5,965 nucleotides of DNA, taken from the NCBI GenBank assembly GCA_028695895.1, contig JAQVIE010000087.1, positions 1-5,965 on the forward strand. Reading direction: 5' to 3'. This DNA comes from Methanospirillum sp. Lineage in GTDB: Archaea; Halobacteriota; Methanomicrobia; Methanomicrobiales; Methanospirillaceae. The position numbers and the translations under genes were made by a program. The notes under the pieces are model-generated. The model ran no database searches. It was not told where the DNA came from and saw only the letters and a program-made list of their open reading frames with translations. Positions 4,978-5,965 of this stretch are shown piece by piece (position 1 is the first letter of the stretch; each line of letters starts with the position of its first letter).

Positions 4978-5965
4978 TAAGTCATTGCCACGGCATTCTT
5001 TTTTTCTCTCAGAGCTTGCTGGTTCTGTAGGAAATTTTGGAACTGTTCTTCCCCTTCTTTTTGCAGTTTCATTCTCCAGTGGTATGAATGTCTCAATCAT
5101 GCTGCTATGGGCTGCAATCTGGTATATTATCATTGGTCTTTATTACCGCATTCCAATTCCTATCGAACCACTTAAAGCAGTAGGGGCCATTGCAATTGCG
5201 GAATCTGTCAGCACTCACGTTATTGCAGCTTCAGGAATTTTAATGGGAGTAATTTGTCTGTGTATTGGTTTTTTTGGATGGATGGGCCGTGTCAGACAAA
5301 TTATTCCTGAATCGGTTATAAGGGGAGTGCAGCTGGGTCTTGCATTGGTTTTCATTAAAAGTGCAATATCCGGATTCATCCTTCCGGATTTGACCTTTGC
5401 AGCTGTATCAGCTGGAATTGTGTGTATCTTTCTTCTCCTGAGAAGAGTTTTTAATATTCCGGATCTCTCTGCGATTTTTATTATTGTATCCGGGTTTATT
5501 ATTGCATTTATTATTGCAGGATTCCCCTCCATAACTTTCTTTTCAGTTCCCATCCTGCAAATTCCATCAGCTGCTGATTTTTTAGATGCAACGGTACGTT
5601 TAATTCCTCCACAGTTGCCTCTTACCCTGACAAATGCCATTCTTGCCACATCCCTGCTTGTTCATGATTTATTTAAAAGAGATGAAAATCCGGATAAGAT
5701 CTGTAAATCATTAGGCCTGATGAGCCTGTCTTCTTCATTATTTGGTGGTTTTCCAATGTGTCATGGTGCCGGAGGTCTGGCTGCTCATTACAGGTTTGGT
5801 GCAAGAGGAGGATTATCATTAATCCTGGGTGGAATTATCCTTCTGGTCATTGGAATAATTTGTACAGATTCAAACTTTTCAACTGCTATTCCTGTAGGAA
5901 TGTTCGGGGTTCTTCTGGTCGTAGTTGCAATAGAACTTGCCAAACACGGGCTAAAAACTGATAAT
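4964..5965 (+). CDS. MOT1-type sulfate/molybdate transporter (3' end cut by window)
   Basis: Membrane protein of the putative sulfate/molybdate transporter family, related to plant and algal MOT1 molybdate carriers, without a visible STAS domain. The frame stays open for 334 codons to the last base, so the C terminus is missing. Family landmarks: ELAGSVGNFGTVLPLLFA (17-34), YRIPIPIEPLKAVGAIAIA (61-79), NAILATSLLVHDLF (224-237) and the hallmark PMCHGAGGLAAHYRFGAR (264-281). Several long hydrophobic stretches (for example 45-60, 90-105, 120-135, 143-156, 172-186, 287-302, 310-328) indicate a polytopic carrier. ATG 4964 overlaps tupC by 14 bases with GGAAGGGAA just before it, so co-translation with tupC is likely. 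Placement after tupABC points to tungstate or molybdate rather than sulfate as substrate; this is inference. The charged residues E68 and K71 and the Cys-His of the 265-267 motif are natural candidates for anion handling. Confidence 0.88.
   Translation, partial: MDVSDKSLPRHSFFLSELAGSVGNFGTVLPLLFAVSFSSGMNVSIMLLWAAIWYIIIGLYYRIPIPIEPLKAVGAIAIAESVSTHVIAASGILMGVICLCIGFFGWMGRVRQIIPESVIRGVQLGLALVFIKSAISGFILPDLTFAAVSAGIVCIFLLLRRVFNIPDLSAIFIIVSGFIIAFIIAGFPSITFFSVPILQIPSAADFLDATVRLIPPQLPLTLTNAILATSLLVHDLFKRDENPDKICKSLGLMSLSSSLFGGFPMCHGAGGLAAHYRFGARGGLSLILGGIILLVIGIICTDSNFSTAIPVGMFGVLLVVVAIELAKHGLKTDN

Noticed and set aside
5215..5649. Reverse-strand open frame of 144 codons
   Set aside because: It lies wholly opposite the MOT1-like gene, its product resembles no known family, and the + strand frame has clear family motifs.
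1..5965. CRISPR array, insertion sequence, tRNA or rRNA
   Set aside because: No regularly spaced repeats, transposase-like frames, terminal inverted repeats or tRNA-like cloverleaf were seen.

Overview
The window looks like part of a methanogenic (or methane-oxidising) archaeon's chromosome, most likely of the Methanomicrobiales type. This is inferred from gene content: a TfuA protein of the kind that modifies methyl-coenzyme M reductase, archaeal-style molybdopterin synthase genes and a tungstate importer, in AT-rich DNA with T-run terminators and TATA-like promoters. No 16S or mcr gene is present, so the lineage cannot be fixed. All genes lie on the + strand; I see no RNA gene, mobile element or CRISPR array.

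Left block (1-2003), a tightly packed sulfur-transfer operon: the 3' part of tfuA (open at the left edge), an E1-like MoeB/ThiF adenylyltransferase (4-base ATGA overlap), moaD with a C-terminal Gly-Gly (1 base between stop and start), and moaE (2 bases between stop and start). MoaD and MoaE together form molybdopterin synthase, and the E1 enzyme activates MoaD. TfuA is known in methanogens to release sulfide from a thiocarboxylated ThiS/MoaD-like carrier for YcaO-dependent thioamidation of the McrA glycine. The layout suggests that one E1/carrier pair serves both pathways.

Intergenic region (2004-2230): a T-rich termination tract, two inverted repeats that could be operators, and TATA-like elements, then the start of the next operon.

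Right block (2231-5965), a tungstate/molybdate uptake operon: tupA (binding protein), tupB (permease), tupC (ATPase with a C-terminal oxyanion-binding domain) and, overlapping tupC by 14 bases, a MOT1-type sulfate/molybdate transporter that is still open at the right edge. The most striking point is an in-frame TGA inside the tupA signal peptide (2291-2293). The reading frame is intact on both sides, the protein body is well conserved, and a 9-bp hairpin follows directly. A second hairpin with eight Ts lies between tupA and tupB and may lower expression of the membrane components.

Taken together the window links metal import (W/Mo), synthesis of the pterin that holds the metal (needed by formylmethanofuran and formate dehydrogenases) and, through TfuA, maturation of methyl-coenzyme M reductase.
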